DNA of 39,646 nt from Zelonia costaricensis (lineage: Eukaryota; Euglenozoa; Kinetoplastea; Trypanosomatida; Trypanosomatidae), in assembly GCA_030849075.1 (NCBI GenBank), contig JASAOO010003313.1:1-39646 (forward strand), read 5' to 3'. Each line of letters opens with the position of its first letter. The first letter of the stretch is position 1. The notes below the pieces were generated by a model, which worked only from the letters and a program-made list of their open reading frames with translations, was not told the DNA's origin and did no database searches. Of the stretch, positions 9,782 to 21,338 are shown piece after piece. The translations under genes were made by a program, and so were the position numbers.

Positions 9782-10501
9782 ATGTCGACCACGGCGGCCC
9801 CCAACGCGGCGGCACGCGTCGAGATCAGCGAGGCCACCGACGCGCTCATCATCGTGGACATGCAGAAGGACTTCCTGCTTCCCGGCGCACCGCTTCTCGT
9901 GTCTGGCGGCGCGGCCCTCCTGCCGGGCATCAACGCGCTCTCCTCGCGCCTCCCGTTCCGATATCAAGTCGCGACACAAGACTGGCACCCAGCAAACCAC
10001 TGCTCCTTCAAGGCAACTGGCAAGGGTGGTGTGTGGCCGGTGCACTGCGTGCAGGGCAGCCCCGGCGCGGAACTCGATGATGCTCTGATGCAGCACCGCG
10101 TGAACGCCGTCGTACGGAAAGGGTTGACACATGGGGCCGACAGCTACTCCGCGTTTCTCGATGATAACGGGACATCGACTGGGCTGGCGGGGCAGCTCCA
10201 GTCGGTCGGGGTGCGACGCGTGTTCGTGTGTGGCGTTGCCTCGGACTTCTGTGTCTTCTTCACCGCGATGGACGCGCGCAAGAGCGGCTTCGAGGTGGCC
10301 TTGGTTCAGGATCTTACTGCTGCGGTGTGCGCCGCCTCGTGGCCGGAGAAGGCGGCGGCGCTGACCGCGGCTGGGGTGACGCTGGTGCAGAGTGCCGACC
10401 TCACTGGGGATGGAGTGGTCACTCGTCGTGTTGCATCTGCAGAGCACGCCCCGTCCTCGTCCCCCGTGTCTTCCACAACGTATTCACCGTCGCACCTGTG
10501 A
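9782..10501 (+). CDS. PNC1: Nicotinamidase (PNC1)
   Basis: A protein of 239 residues of the isochorismatase-like fold, which hydrolyses nicotinamide to nicotinate and ammonia for NAD salvage. The catalytic triad is D26 (in IIVDMQKDF), K113 (in VVRKG) and C157 (in VASDFCVFF). The metal ligands are D67 and H69 (in TQDWHPANH) and H88 (in PVHC). All match the positions known in archaeal and bacterial nicotinamidases. The core ends near residue 208. A Ser-rich tail follows and ends in SHL, a form of the peroxisomal PTS1 signal also found on glycosomal enzymes, so import into glycosomes is plausible. The start fits the family length. Leishmania relies on salvage for NAD, which makes this enzyme important. 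Confidence 0.95.
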   Translation: MSTTAAPNAAARVEISEATDALIIVDMQKDFLLPGAPLLVSGGAALLPGINALSSRLPFRYQVATQDWHPANHCSFKATGKGGVWPVHCVQGSPGAELDDALMQHRVNAVVRKGLTHGADSYSAFLDDNGTSTGLAGQLQSVGVRRVFVCGVASDFCVFFTAMDARKSGFEVALVQDLTAAVCAASWPEKAAALTAAGVTLVQSADLTGDGVVTRRVASAEHAPSSSPVSSTTYSPSHL

Positions 10502-10546
10502 TGGGTACGCTGGTCGTGACGGTAGTTCTTCTCGCTCATGACAACA

Positions 10547-10578
10547 AACACACACACACACACACACACGCGCACACA
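10547..10578 (+). repeat. CA microsatellite after PNC1
   Basis: A run of CA units about 50 bases after the PNC1 stop codon, within its probable 3' UTR. Confidence 0.9.
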
Positions 10579-11273
10579 GAGGCTTCACAGAGCGCTGCTT
10601 CTTCCCCCCCAACGCCCGCTCCGCATTTGTGCCAGCGTACTCTTCCTTATCGACACCATGCACTGGAATGGGGGGGGCGCAGTGTGCGTGTGGAGCCATC
10701 GTATGCCGTGAGTCACGGACGGCATCAGCTGCACGCCTGCGTGCAGCAACAAAAACATTATTAAGGGAGAAGCAGAAGATCGTTGAACATGCGCGGCGCG
10801 CCTCTCTTGCCAGGCCATCACCCCTCCCCATTGCCTCCCCTGTCTCTGTTCTCTCGCAAGAGGGGAGGAGCGAGCGGCGGGGTGGTGGAAGGGAGGGTGA
10901 TGGCCCACCTGGCCTATGCCACAACAACAACATGCCCTCCACACGACGCTGTTCTGTGCGTTCACAGACCCGTAAATCGCCGCGGTGGTTGTGGTTGTGG
11001 TGGCGGTGATGGTGCAGTGGCTGGTCGACAGCAAAGAGAAAAGGGGGAGGGGGAGGGGGGCAACCCCTCCTTCTTCACCTGCCCTCTTCCCATGGTGCAC
11101 ACATACACGTCATGCTGCGAGGTGGGCGTGTGTGGTCGCGAGGGGCAGTTGATTGTGCAAGGCAATGCGCACCCACGTCGATTCCTTCTTCTGAACGCTC
11201 CCTCACGGCTTCACCTCTCTGTGGCTTCCAACTCTTTGACTTCTCACCTCGTCCCGGTTCTCCTTCCCTACAC

Positions 11274-11305
11274 ACTCACACACACACACACACATATATA
11301 TATAT
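11274..11305 (+). repeat. CA run followed by TA run
   Basis: A CA run of about 20 bases passes directly into a TA run of about 12 bases. TA runs are rare in this GC-rich window. Confidence 0.9.
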
Positions 11306-12238
11306 CTGAATTGCACGGTGACCAACACTCGCACCCCTCGCCCCTCCCCTGCCTGCGTCGCCGCGCATGAAGAGAACGCTGAGTATCTCTTCCCTACCTC
11401 TTCTTTCCCCCTTTCCCCCTCCTCCGAGGAACGTGCCAGGCAGGCTCCCTGTGTGTGTGTGTGTGAGCTGCTCGTGTGTACGTACGTGTGTGTAAGCGCG
11501 TCTTGCTCCTTGGTTGGCTCGAGTTGTCACCAACTCGCTCGAGCCCTATTGCCGTCGCCGTCGCCGTCGCCTTAGCGGTGACGCCGACTCCCTCCCCCTC
11601 TCACAGACATACGCGCACATACACACGTACACACACGTACACAGACACACACACGCAACACTGCGCACGAACGCGTGTAGTCCCTGTCCTTGCGTCGCCC
11701 TTCCGACCCCCCTACAGCTTTCTGACTTCTTCGACTTCTTCATCTCTATCTATCTCACACAACCCCCTCCCCCTTCCTCTCTTGTCGTCAGTCCCTTCTT
11801 GTACCACCCCTCCCCCCGTTGTCATCCCGCGCGTTCTCGGCGTCCCTCGCTCTCGCCCCCCTCCCCCTCTGTCCTCCGCTGCTGGTTGCTTCTTTGGGAT
11901 CGCCTCCCACCTCGCTTGACTACCGTTGCCGCCTTCCCCCCCCCCCCCCCCCGTGCGTGCGTGTGTGTCCGCGTGTCTCGCGCGCTCTGGTGCTTGTCCG
12001 TGTGCGCCCTTCTCCTCCCTCCTCCTCCTTCTCTCCTGCCTCTTGTGCCCTCCGCAGTCTCCACCCTGGCCCCCCGATCTCTTCATTCCTTTCCGCGTGT
12101 TCCGCTGCGTTTGGGGGTGTCTATCGGTGTGATACTACGGTGTGTGCCTCGTGCTTGTGCCTGTGATTGCACGCGTGTGTGTGTCTGCTTTGCTGCTCGG
12201 ACTCTTCATCCGCCCCTCTACCCCACTCCCTCTACTCC

Positions 12239-12497
12239 ACACTAGCGTAATTCTCCTTTGGCCGCCCCCCCCCCCCCCGCCCCGCCCCCGTCGCCACCCC
12301 GCTCTCCGGCTCCCCATCATCTCTGCCTTCTCCTTCCTCTTCCGCAGGGGCCGCACAAACGCAAACGNACACTAGCGTAATTCTCCTTTGGCCGCCCCCT
12401 CCCCCCTCGCCCCGCCCCCGTCGCCACCCCGCTCTCCGGCTCCCCATCATCTCTGCCTTCTCCTTCCTCTTCCGCAGGGGCCGCACAAACGCAAACG
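12239..12497 (+). repeat. Direct duplication around a single N (probable assembly artefact)
   Basis: Bases 12239-12367 are repeated at 12369-12497 at the same length, with one N (12368) between. The only differences I see are two T positions read as C inside a poly-C run in the first copy. This pattern is expected when overlapping contig ends are joined with a one-base gap. Confidence 0.85.
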
Positions 12498-12597
12498 CAC
12501 GGCTGCAAATCGAGGGACCTGGAACACAGGCGCCCAAAAACGTACGCCCAGCCACAAGGCGCACCCTAAGACAAGTTCTCAGCCGCACACATCAACA

Positions 12598-12667
12598 GCT
12601 CTCTCGCTCGCTTCCTCTGTCTTCTTGGTTTTATTGTTCCACAACCCGCCCTCTCTCCACCCCCTAG
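12598..12667 (+). promoter_or_regulatory. Predicted spliced-leader acceptor for the capping-enzyme-like gene
   Basis: A long C/T-rich stretch ends in CCCCTAG, with the AG at 12666-12667, giving a 5' UTR of about 121 bases before the ATG at 12789. Confidence 0.6.
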
Positions 12668-12788
12668 TACCGTCAAAGGCTTACGTGCTCGCCTGCACCC
12701 CGCCACCCCACCTCACGCCCGCCTCCCCTGCCCCGTCTCACGAGATCAACACGCGCCCCCAACACAAGCACACACACGCACGCAAGCG

Positions 12789-13984
12789 ATGTCTGACGCC
12801 GCCCCCGCCGCGGAACCAGCCACCGCTAAGGCACCGATAGCGCCGGCTCCGGCACCGGCAGCTCCAGCAGCAGCAGCGGCCACTGCGGCTGCGCAGCCCG
12901 CAGCCACCGCGGCTGCCGCTTCGGCGCGTCCGCCCGCGCCGGCCGAGACTCGACTCAACGCCAACGCGAAGTCCTTCACACCCGGCGCTGCGCCGCCGCC
13001 ACCGCCACCCCCGTCGGGCACGGGCAAGACGCCGGCAGGCAGCAAGGCACCGTCCAGCGCGGCGGCACCAGCGGCGGCCGCGGCGCCGGCTGCGACCAGC
13101 GGGAGTAGTGCGATGCCCATGCAGCCTGCACCGCCCATGGGCGCCGCGCCCCACATGGCCGGACCAATGCCACCCCACCAGATGCCACTGCCGCCCCCGC
13201 TCCCGTCCGGCGCGATGGCGATGCCGCCTGGCAGCGCGGGTCACAAGGCGATGATGCTGCCGATGCCCGGGGTGATGCCGGGCCCTGCGGGGTACCCCGG
13301 GATGATGCCCGGGATGATGCCCGGCATGCAGCCCCCGCCCCCGCAGCCGGGGATGATGCCGGGCGGGTACATGATGCCCACGGGCTTCATGCCGCAGCCA
13401 CATAACGGGATGGTGATGCCGCCGCATCCGCAACCCCAACAGCCGCAGCCGCAGCAGCAGCCAAATGCGATGATGTTCACGCCGCACCCGGGGATGCCCG
13501 GGATGATGCCCGGGGCACCGATGCAGAACCTGGCCGCGGCGCCCGGGCAGCCGCAGGGGATGCCGGCGGCGGCGATGATGCCGATGTGGATGCCACCGCC
13601 GCTGCCGCACCCGGGACAGACACCGCCGCAGCAGCCGGGTGGGGCCGGCGGTCAGCCGCAGATGATGGCGCGCCCGCCACAACTCCCTCCGCCGCCACCG
13701 CAGCAGCACCAGCAGCCGCAACCCGGAATGATGATGCCCATCTCTGGCATGATGCAGCCCATGCCAGGGATGATGCCGATGATGATGCAGCCCATGGGCG
13801 CCGCCCACCCTCCCCCACCCCCGCCGCCAGCCGCCGCGGCGCCTGCGCAGCAGCAGCACCAGCAGCCATCCACCGCGTCTCAGTCCTCCGGCACGAAGCC
13901 GCAACCCACGCCACCGCAGCAGCCGCAGCCACACAAGAGTGTACCGTCCACGCCCCAGCAGAAGCAGCAACAGCCGCCGCCGCC

Positions 13985-14020
<36 letters not shown>

Positions 14021-17000
14021 CGTGAGTGCGCCGCCGACGGCATCGTCCTCTGCGCAGCCGCAGCCGCACCCCAACGCCCACGGCCACCCGCACCACCACA
14101 ACCACGCGGGGCCCACGCCGCACGGCTCGCCACAGCCTGGCTTGATGATGCCCTTTTTCCAGCCGCCGCCGGGGATGATGATGCAGCCCATGGGGTCGCC
14201 CGGGGGCATGATGCCGATGGGCCCGCACGGGGGCATGATGCCGATGCACAACGGGCTGAGCATGGCCCCGTCGGGCAGTCACGGCTCGGCTATGATTCCA
14301 TCGCAGGCGATGATGATGCCGCCGCCACCGCCAGCGCAGCCGCAGCCGCAGCCGCAGCAGTCACAGTCGCAGTCGCAGTCGAAGTCGCAGTCGCAGTCGC
14401 AGCACCAGCAACAGCAGCAGCAGCAGCAGACGTCCAGCAACGGTGCTGCTGCTGCCGCGGCGAATGCGATGGGGGCCAGCACCCTGAGCGGCTCCATGTC
14501 GCGCAGCGCCCCATCAGGCACCGGGCCCAACTCGAACAACCAACACAAACCACCGCAGATGCAGCAGCAGCAGCTGCCGCCGCACGCGATGATGCACATG
14601 ACGATGCCGCCGCCGAACATGATGATGATGATGAACCCCGGCGGCATGCCAGGCATGCCGGGCATGATGGCCGGTCCGCCGCCGCCCATGCCACCTGGGA
14701 TGCCTCCACCAAACATGATGGCGGGCGCTCCACCTGGCATGATGCCGGAGATGAAGGGTGGCGCGCCGCTGCCGCCGCCCCCGCCGCCGCAGCCGCCGCA
14801 GCTCGTCCAGCCCCCGCCGCCGCCGGCTGTCGTCGCCGCGAACGCCCGCATCAGCGTCGGCAACGCCACCCTCGCCGCGCTGAACTCGAAGGAGCCGCCA
14901 AAGTTCTCGTGCGTGCTGCTGTCCGGCATCCCGGCTGTGGGTAAGACGACGCTGGGGCGCGAGCTGGTGAACAGCCTCAAGACGGACGGCATGGGCTGGG
15001 CCTTCTTCAGCGGCGCCGACTTCCTCGCGGAGCAGCAGGGCAAGCGCTCCGTGTGGGAGACGACCAAGGACGTGTTCGACGCCCTCAGCACGCGGCTGGA
15101 TGAGCTGCTGGAGAAGCAGCGCAAGGACCGCAACATCAAGGGCCTCGTGATCGACAAGAACTGCAAGGGCATCGAGGACATCTACTACCTGAACGCGCTG
15201 CTTCGCTCCAAGAGCATCCCGTTTGTCGGCATCGTCGGTCTTGAGTGCGCCGAAGACGATGTGCTGGTGAAGCGCATGGGCGGGGACGACTACCTCAGGG
15301 AGAAGCTCAAGTTCCACCGCGTCATCCACGCCCGCATTGTGGGCCTGGCCAAGAGCGTTGGCATGTATCGCTACGTCGACGCGACGAAGGGGAAGGAGGA
15401 GGTGGTGCAGATGCTCCGCACGATGGTGCTCGGCTGCTGCGCCCAGCCCCCGACGCGCAGCATCGGCACCCACCAGTACGACGACTCACGTGCGAACATG
15501 ATGGTGGATGACTACAAGGAATACAGCGAGGTGCTCACGCACCTCTTCCGCAGCGTGAACAACCGCGGCTCGCAGTTCCCGGGCAGCACCGACCTCGTGC
15601 CCTTCTCGGAGAAGGAGATGAAGGACAAGGGCCGCATCAACGCCCTCAAGAACCGCTACGGCATCCGCCGCAAGGTGGACGGCCACCGCTTCCTGCTCAT
15701 CTTCCACGAGAAGAAGCTCTACCTCGTGCCGCCGCACATGCGGGCAGTGCTGCAGATGCCAGCCAAGGCGTGGCTGGGCACCCGCCTGGACAGCGGCAAC
15801 GTCGGCACCTTTGTGCTCGAGGGCGACCTCGCCAGGATGACGCGCGACCGCCAGAAGGAGCTGTTCCTCGTCTACGACGCCCACTACTGGAGCGAGGCCG
15901 AGCAGCCGAGCAACAACAAGATGATTCGCATGACCTTCTCGGAGCGTCAGGCGTTCCTCGCTGCGAACATGTGCAACGAAACCAAGGCCTTCTTCGCGCA
16001 GGAGGGCGTGGAGTGCGTCGTGGTGCACCAGCCGACGCACAAGATGTCCGAGGCGGTGGACATGCTCGACTCGGAGGAGTACCCAAGCGACGGCCTCGTC
16101 TTCCAGGCTGTCAACCCCATCCACCGCAGCGATCACGTCTTTGTGTGGCAGCAGCCCTCGTGCATGACGGTTGACTTCCGCGTCGGCCAGCTGCTCGGCA
16201 CGCGGCAGCCTCCCGATGCTGACGCCGTCAGCGACGGCGGGCTTGCCTCACCGATGCAGAGCATGACGAACATCCCGGGCAGCGGCGCCCCCGCGGCGGC
16301 CGCACTCGGCGTGCGCCGCGGCAGCATCGACAGCTTCAGCGAGTACCCCATCCGCACCCACGCCCTCGAGGTGTACGACAAGTCGGAGAAGATGTACGTG
16401 CAGTTCGAGACAGCGTCGGTGGATGTGCGGCACCCGGATGTGGTGGAGGGCTGCATCGTGACGTGCAGCCTCGTCGACGACATCCCGCGGCGCTGGATGT
16501 TCCGCCGCATCCGCTACGACGTGCTGCGACCCATTTACAAGTACGACCTCGAGGAGCTGCTCCGCTCCTGCCTCGTGCCGCGCGCGAAGCTCGTGTCGTG
16601 GATGCTCAACGAGCAGATCGTGCCGTCCGAGATCCAGCCCGACGCGCCGACCGCGGGCGGCAGCGGGCCGAGCGCCAGCGCCGCGAACGGCGCGGCAGGG
16701 CCGGTGATGCCGGGCGGCGGCGGCGGCGGCTCCGCGAACGTGCCCAACGTTCCACCGCCCTCGTACGACGCCGCGGCGGCTGCGGCTGCGGCTGCGGCGG
16801 TGGCTGCTGCTGCGGCGAGTCTCAAGTCCGGGTCGGGCGGGCAGCCAATGAACATGCTCGGCTCTGCGCTGGCCGTGCCCGCGATGCCGCCACCGCCGAA
16901 CGCCGGCCTCGGGCACATGCCGAAGCACGCGAACCCGCAAAGTGCACCTATGATGATGGCAGGGCCGGGTGCCGGCGGGAACAACTCGAGTAGTGGCCTT

Positions 17001-18704
17001 GCCGGCGCGGCGCCGTCGCGGTCCATCTTCCCGTCCGCCTCGGCGCTGCTGATGCGCGGTGCGGCGGCGATGCCCGCAACGCCGATTTCCGCGCCTGCCC
17101 CGTCCGCGCCTGTGATCGCATCGACCCCAGCGACTCCCAGCACGGCTGCTGCTGCTGCTGCTCCACCGCTGCCGCCCCCACCGCCGCCGCTGCCGTCGCA
17201 GCTGAGCACGGAGGCGCAGCTGAAGCAGCTCGCAAGCATCGTGCCGTCTTTCCACGTCGTGGATGGACCGAAGGACGGCGGGGCCGCGGGTGGCGTGGGT
17301 GGCGGCGGCGCGAACGCGCGTGGCGCGAAGGTCGCGTTGACGCAGGGTAACGGGGCGCGCTCTGGCTCTGCGGCCGGCGGCGCGAGTGGTGCGGCGGAGA
17401 GCGGCAGCAAGCCGCCGCCGCAGCGTGGCGGTAATGAGAGCGGCGACGGTAGCCGACGCTGCGCGCAGTGCCACAAGCAAAAACAAGGCGAGGACCTCCG
17501 CGTTGATCGCCGCGATCACAGGCACTACTGCTACTCGTGCTGGGCCAAGACGGGCTTCGGCTTCTGCGCGGTCTGCGGTGAGTTCAAGGAGGTGCGTCGC
17601 GAGTCGCGCGGCCGCCACAAGGGCTCCACCGTGTGCGCGCCGTGCGGGAAGGCCGCCAGCAGCGCTGCCGCCGCCGAGGCACGCAACAATGCCGGCGCGA
17701 GTGGCGCCGCCGCCGGTACCACGGCAGGCGCGGCCCCCGCCTCCTCCGCCTCGGCGTCTGCGGCCGCGGCGACAGGCGCGAAGGGCGCATCGGCAGAGAA
17801 GACTGTCACACCGGCGCCGCTGCCGCCGCACCAGCAGTCCAGGCCCAAGACGACCGTCTCCGCCCCCACCACCCCCGCCGCCGGCTCGAGCAGCGCGTCC
17901 AAGCTGCACGACGGCGCGGCGCCGGCGGAGGGCAAGGCCAAGAAGAAGTCCCCGACCGCCGCACCCGCGGCGGCGGCGAAGGACGAGAAGAGGAAGAGCA
18001 TCTCGTCTCCCACGGAGGTCAAGGCGACCGGCGCATTGCCCACCACCGCGGCGGCGGCGGCGAGCCCCGGCAGCCCCGCCGGCGCGGAGAGTGCGCCAAC
18101 CAGCCCCGTCGCCGGTGAGGGCGGCGACGCTGCGGCGGCCAAGAAGAAGAAGCGCAACAAGAAGAAGAAGGAGCGCGCCGGCTCGGCTGATGCCTCCGTG
18201 TCGGCGGACAACATGAGCGGCAGCGGTGCCGCGCCGGGCGCACCGGCCGCGTCGAGCAGCAGCCTCTCCTCCCCGTGTGCGGGCACGCAGGCGGGCAAGA
18301 CCGCCGCAGCGGCAGGGGAGAGCGTCCTGATCGCCGCAGAGCCCCCGGCGACGTCGGCGGCGAAGCCAGCGCCGACCGCGGAGGCACCCGCTGCTCCGGC
18401 CGCTCCAGCTCCGGCCGCCCCAGCTCCGTCCACAGCCCCTGCAGCTCCCCCAGCTCCCGCTCCGGCTTCCACGCCGGCGAGTACCGAGGCACCGAGCAAG
18501 GAGGCACCATCCGCGCCGCCAGCCGCACCTTCCGCCGCCGCAGCCCCCTCGCCGGAGCCCGTGAAGGCACCGGAGCCGAGCAGGCCGGCGCCGGTGCCGG
18601 AGAGCGAGTGCAGTGAGGCCGCGGCGCCGGCACGAGCCGTGCAGGACCCCGCCAAGTCGGACGCCCCCGAGGAGAAGCGAGGGGGTGGCTGCCGTCAGCA
18701 GTGA
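12789..18704 (+). CDS. Capping-enzyme-like protein: P-loop kinase-like and guanylyltransferase-like domains with double zinc ribbon
   Basis: A protein of 1971 residues. Residues 1-700 are Met/Pro/Gln/Ala-rich, with repeated PGMMPGM-type motifs and a poly-Gln run near 400. A P-loop domain follows (GIPAVGKTT, 713-721). Next come guanylyltransferase-like motifs: I (KVDGHR, 962-967), III (LEGD, 1010-1013), IIIa (FLVYD, 1026-1030) and IV (SDGLVF, 1100-1105). Motif V is VWQQP around W1120 and motif VI is RRIRYDV (1239-1245); both lack the usual lysines. After an Ala-rich linker there are four CxxC pairs (C1558-C1619), then an Ala/Pro tail with a basic patch near 1785 and the terminus CRQQ. The kinase plus guanylyltransferase order is known in trypanosome CE1, a cytoplasmic recapping enzyme, and in an EIF4G5-partner capping homologue. 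This protein is about three times longer. Whether it caps RNA or is a pseudoenzyme is unclear. Confidence 0.85.
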
Positions 18705-20072
18705 CCTCGTCCTCTTCTTCTCCCTGGTCCCCCCGCCTTTGTCGGACGGAACGGCACCAACACGAGCACCCACCGACCCCCCACGCACGCACGCGTGTTG
18801 GAGTTTCGGGGCAAGTAAGCACCTCTGCGTTGCCCTCCCCGCCCCCCTCTCAATCCGGCACAGCTCACCCCCAACGATGTCGCGCGCATTCACGCTCACC
18901 TCCCGTCTCGTGCTGCTCGCCGTCGTCGTTTTACATTTGCTGTTTGAGTTTTGTTCGTGGCTTCTTTGCTGTTATGTTTCACCTGCGCTTTCCTCTCTGT
19001 AAGTTATGGGCACACGAGCACACATACACGGAAACTCACTCAGACACTTACGAAGCTGTACATCGACGGCAACAGGAGTGTTGTGCCACCTTGATCTTTG
19101 CCTTTTTCGCGTTGCTCTGATGTGCGGGTTGTGTGTTTATGTGTGATTTCATTTCGCTTCCGCCCCTCCCCCTCCCCTCTCCCTTCCCTCCCCCTTCCCA
19201 TATCAGCCCTGTTGTGCACGCTTTCGGCGCTTCTTTTCTATGACGCTTTCTTCTGTTTTTGTGTTCTCTTCTGCTGTGCTGATTCTCCTCTCACCCGGTT
19301 GCGCTCCGCTCTTCTCCTCGTCTCGCCCTTCCCGTCTCGTTTGCTTCTTCTCTGACTCTTGTTTCCACGTCTGCGGTGGCGCGCGTGTGACTGTCCTGCG
19401 TGTGGTGAAGAGATGCTGAACGCCGGAGCACATGGACAATCCCCCTCCCCCCTTTCATCTACTTCTGCTCTCGATCCACGTCGCTTCTGTCTTGTTGCGA
19501 CGTCGCACGAGCTCCGTGACCCGTAGGTCCCAGCCCCGCACGGCGCCATCTTCGTTCGCCCTCCCTCCCTCCTCCTTGTCCCCCCCTCCCCCCTGTGACC
19601 GCCTGCCTTCGCTTCTGTTTCCGATTCGGTTCCGCACGAACGGGTCGCGTGGTGGCTGGTGCGACCCTTTGTTTCTCGTTCCAACGCACGTGCGTGCTGT
19701 CCAGCGCGCGTGTGAGTGTGTCTGATGTGTGTGTCGCTCAAAGCGGCTACGGATAAAGTCTGAGTGCCTTCGCGTTGTCCACGTCGCGCGCTCGCGCGGC
19801 TGCCCTTCACCCTACCCCTCCCGTTCCGCGTGTTCCTCTGCGCACACAGCCGCGTGCTACCGAAGTGCTGCGTGGGATGGACGAGGGGTGGGGAGGCAAC
19901 TTGGAAGGCCCCACGCCTGGTGGGTGATGCCGGCCCCGCACCCCCGTGCGAGAAGGACGGGGCAGGGACGGGGGGGGGGCTGGGTGTCGTGGGCGCGTAT
20001 TCACGTCTGTTAGGGTTTGCGTAATAGCGAGAACGAGAAGCTGCCGTCGGCGAACCTCTAACCTCTTCGGCG

Positions 20073-20077
<5 letters not shown>

Positions 20078-20103
<26 letters not shown>

Positions 20104-20104
20104 G
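20078..20104 (+). repeat. CA microsatellite
   Basis: A run of CA units inside the 8-kb gene-free interval. Confidence 0.9.
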
Positions 20105-21304
20105 CACGAACGCGCACACAACGCAACCCAAAGACATATGGCCGCTCACTCTTCGTGTGTTTCCGTTTTCTCCTTCTGCGCCTTTTCTCTTCTCACTTTT
20201 GTCCTTCATGTTTCCTTCTTTCCTTCGTCTCCTTTTGCGCGCGTCATCGACTTTGTCGAGCCTCCGTCTTCTGCACGTGCGTGCATGCGTGTGTGTGTGT
20301 GCACTCCGCACTTTGAGCGTTGCTTCTTCTTTCACTTCTTTCTAAGGCTCTTCTTCTTCGCTTTTCTGATTTGTGTGTTGTGCGCTGCTCTTTGTGCGTG
20401 AGCCACCGTTGGCAGACCGCCATGTTCCACCCTCTCCCTCCCTCCCTGTTCAGTTGGTGCTGAGTGTCGCTTCTCGTGTTCCAGCGTGAGGTACGGCTGA
20501 CTTCCACCACGCTCACTCGCTCGCTCTCTCTCGCTGTCGGTGTTTTCGTTTCTTCGTTTTTCTTTCCTTTTTTGTTGGCATGACGGACCGCTGGGGATGC
20601 CGGCTCGCTTTTTCTTCGCGCGCGCGTTTCGGACTTGGACTGTCCTTCTCTTGCTTTGCTTTCTCTGTGGCTCCCGTTTTTGGTTGTTTGGTTTCCTGTA
20701 CCCCGCCCTCGTCTTCTTCTTCACTTGGTCTGCGCGTTTGCGTTGGTGTAGATGGCTGTGCGTGTGTGTGTGGTTTGTTGTGATGCAGCCGGTGAGATTC
20801 TCGTCATGATCATGCTTTTCTTCTGTATGTGTTTCTCTCTCAATTCTCCTCCTTCCTGTTCTCTTCCTCGATTATCTTCGTTTGTTTCGTTTCGGCGAGT
20901 GGTGGTGGTGGTGTGTGTGTGGGGGGGGGAAGGGATCTCTGCGGTGCGTCGGCTTTGGTGCTGCGCTGCCTCTTCCTACACGGCCTCCACCAATCTTCCC
21001 CCCTCCCCCCTCTCCTGTCTCTCTCCACTTCCGTGATGTTGCTGGCGACGGACTGGGACAGTGGTGTGGGGATGTGCCACCGCACTACTCCGCGTTTGTG
21101 GCTGTTGTTTGCTTCCCTCTCGTGTGTGCGTGTGTGTGTGTTTTTGAGTGTGAAGCGCACCCCGACTTCTTCAGCTCTCACGAAGGTGCACACCACCACC
21201 CCCCAAAACTCCTTCAAAAAACCAAAACGCGAAGACAACGGCGCCTCAGGAGGTTTCCTCCAGTCGTGTGTGACCTTTCACCAATGCCGGTTTGTGCGCC
21301 TGTG

Positions 21305-21338
21305 AGTGTGTGTGTGTGTGTGTATGTGTGTGTGTGTG
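21305..21338 (+). repeat. TG microsatellite
   Basis: TG run with one TATG interruption. Confidence 0.85.

Larger units (their letters stand above)
10502..12597. other. Intergenic/UTR DNA between PNC1 and the capping-enzyme-like gene
   Basis: About 2.1 kb with no convincing gene. It holds CA repeats, a short TA run after a CA run, long poly-C stretches (for example 11939-11952) and a probable assembly duplication (12239-12497). ORFs here change frame with the repeats and have low complexity. Confidence 0.7.

Noticed and set aside
12738..14282. Open frame of 514 codons on the minus strand
   Set aside because: Antisense shadow of the Met/Pro/Gln-rich coding region. The product is His/Arg/Leu-rich with no recognisable domain.
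16248..18899. Open frame of 883 codons on the minus strand
   Set aside because: It lies opposite the capping-enzyme-like gene and encodes an Arg/Gly-rich product typical of the antisense of GC-rich coding DNA. It has no domain and opposes the direction of every other gene.
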